The notes below the pieces were generated by a model. That model was not told the origin of the DNA. It did no database searches and saw only the letters and a program-made list of their open reading frames with translations. From Clostridia bacterium (GTDB lineage Bacteria; Bacillota; Clostridia; Christensenellales; Aristaeellaceae), in NCBI GenBank assembly GCA_016297535.1, contig JAEDGL010000145.1:1-6114 (forward strand): a stretch of 6,114 nucleotides of DNA, read 5' to 3'. Shown here one piece after another: positions 5,379 to 6,114 of the stretch. The number at the start of each line of letters is the position of its first letter. Position 1 is the stretch's first letter. Both the position numbers and the translations under genes were made by a program.

Positions 5379-6114
5379 GTGTCATCCTTGTTTTTCTGCA
5401 AAAAGCCATTACGCAGGGCATTCCGCTGCTGCTGGGCGCCAACGGCGAAATCCTGACCGAAAAATCCGGCAACCTGAATCTGGGCATTCCGGGGCTGATG
5501 TACATGGGCGGCGTGGCCGGGCTGATCGGCGCGTTCCTGTATGAAAACAGCACGGCCGCGCCCATCCCGGCTGTGGGTATGGTGATTGCGCTGGCCTGCT
5601 GCCTGGCGGTTTCCGCGCTGGGCGCGCTGATTTACAGCGTGCTTACCATTTCCCTGCGCGCCAACCAGAACGTGACCGGTCTGGCCCTGACCACCTTTGG
5701 CATGGGCTTTGGCAACTTCTTTGGCGGCTCGCTGAGCAAGCTGGCGGGCGGCGTGGGCCAGCTTTCCACCGCCACCACGGCCAGCGCCTTCCGCGCCACC
5801 ATCCCGGGGCTGAGCAGCCTGCCGGTGGTGGGCAATCTGCTGTTCGGCCACGGCTTTCTGACCTACTTTGCCGTAATCGTCACCTTTGTGCTCAGCTGGT
5901 TCCTGTTTAAAACCCGCGCGGGGCTCAACCTGCGCGCCGTGGGCGAAAGCGCCGCCACGGCGGATGCCGCGGGCATCAACGTAAGCCGCGGCAAGTATCT
6001 GGCCACGATAATCGGCGGCATGCTGGCGGGGCTGGGCGGATTGTACTTTGTGATGGAGTACACCGGCGGCACCTGGGTCAACAACGGCTTTGGCGACCGC
6101 GGCTGGCTGGCCAT
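5375..6114 (+). CDS. BMP-type nucleoside ABC transporter, second permease (partial, runs off the window)
   Basis: Second channel subunit (BPD_transp_2 family; NupC/YufQ type). 246 complete codons are present with no stop; relatives are roughly 300-320 residues, so about the last fifth is missing. The start ATG overlaps the previous stop (ATGA) and has AAGGGAGG about ten bases upstream. Landmarks: GEILTEKSGNLNLGIPGLMYMG at 24-45 (family GE.I.E.AG.LNLG.EG.M), RANQNVTGLALTTFG 95-109, the coupling segment LRAVGESAATADAAGINV at 186-203, and an extended membrane segment LATIIGGMLAGLGGLYFVME 209-228. Residues 236-246 (NNGFGDRGWLA) match the start of the conserved G.GW.AIA region. Compared with the first permease it lacks the long charged N-terminus and begins almost at once with a membrane segment, as is usual for this subunit. 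Any further operon genes, such as a nucleoside hydrolase or phosphorylase, would lie beyond the window. Confidence 0.92.
   Translation, partial: MSVILVFLQKAITQGIPLLLGANGEILTEKSGNLNLGIPGLMYMGGVAGLIGAFLYENSTAAPIPAVGMVIALACCLAVSALGALIYSVLTISLRANQNVTGLALTTFGMGFGNFFGGSLSKLAGGVGQLSTATTASAFRATIPGLSSLPVVGNLLFGHGFLTYFAVIVTFVLSWFLFKTRAGLNLRAVGESAATADAAGINVSRGKYLATIIGGMLAGLGGLYFVMEYTGGTWVNNGFGDRGWLA

Noticed and set aside
87..6114. Possible novel defence, mobile or biosynthetic system
   Set aside because: Every gene is a recognisable member of a housekeeping or uptake family, gene order is canonical, and no integrase, transposase, repeat array or unfamiliar gene is present.

Overview
The window reads as a stretch of chromosome from a GC-rich, low-oxygen Firmicute, probably of the class Clostridia. 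This inference rests on strong AGGAGG-type ribosome binding sites, near-consensus sigma-A promoters, a short Gram-positive lipoprotein signal (MKKLL...LTAC) and a compact four-gene transporter operon of the type common in gut Clostridia. No genus can be named from the sequence alone. I see no phage, insertion sequence, CRISPR array, tRNA or rRNA gene.

Layout. Bases 1-86 hold two back-to-back hairpins that close the convergent junction between lplA (minus strand, 87-1112) and whatever plus-strand gene lies to the left. lplA encodes a 341-residue lipoate-protein ligase with its full active site. Bases 1113-1395 are a divergent control region. It carries a near-perfect promoter for lplA, with a leader of about 100 nt that contains a long GC-rich hairpin. 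It also carries a near-perfect promoter for the rightward operon, and between the two promoters lies a pair of inverted CCGAACAA/AATGTTCG boxes resembling the PurR operator of Bacillus.

The rightward operon runs 1396-6114 and continues past the window edge: a BMP-family substrate-binding lipoprotein (1396-2619), a tandem-domain ABC ATPase (2731-4278), and two inner-membrane permeases (4275-5378 and 5375 to the edge, the last truncated). This is the standard gene order of the BMP/Nup nucleoside uptake systems (YufN-O-P-Q/NupNOPQ of Bacillus, BmpA-NupABC of Lactococcus). The lipoprotein captures the ligand outside the cell, the two permeases form the channel, and the ATPase drives import. A purine nucleoside or related base is the most likely substrate, but the sequence does not prove it. 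A 12-bp terminator-like hairpin after the lipoprotein gene probably keeps the ATPase and permeases at lower expression, while ATGA overlaps couple translation of the last three genes.

The genes themselves are ordinary members of known families. The items most worth a second look are regulatory (the PurBox-like pair, the lplA leader hairpin, the internal terminator and the unusual TTG start) and two protein details (the one-sided ATPase site and a possible calcium loop in the lipoprotein). I did not find evidence of an undescribed system.
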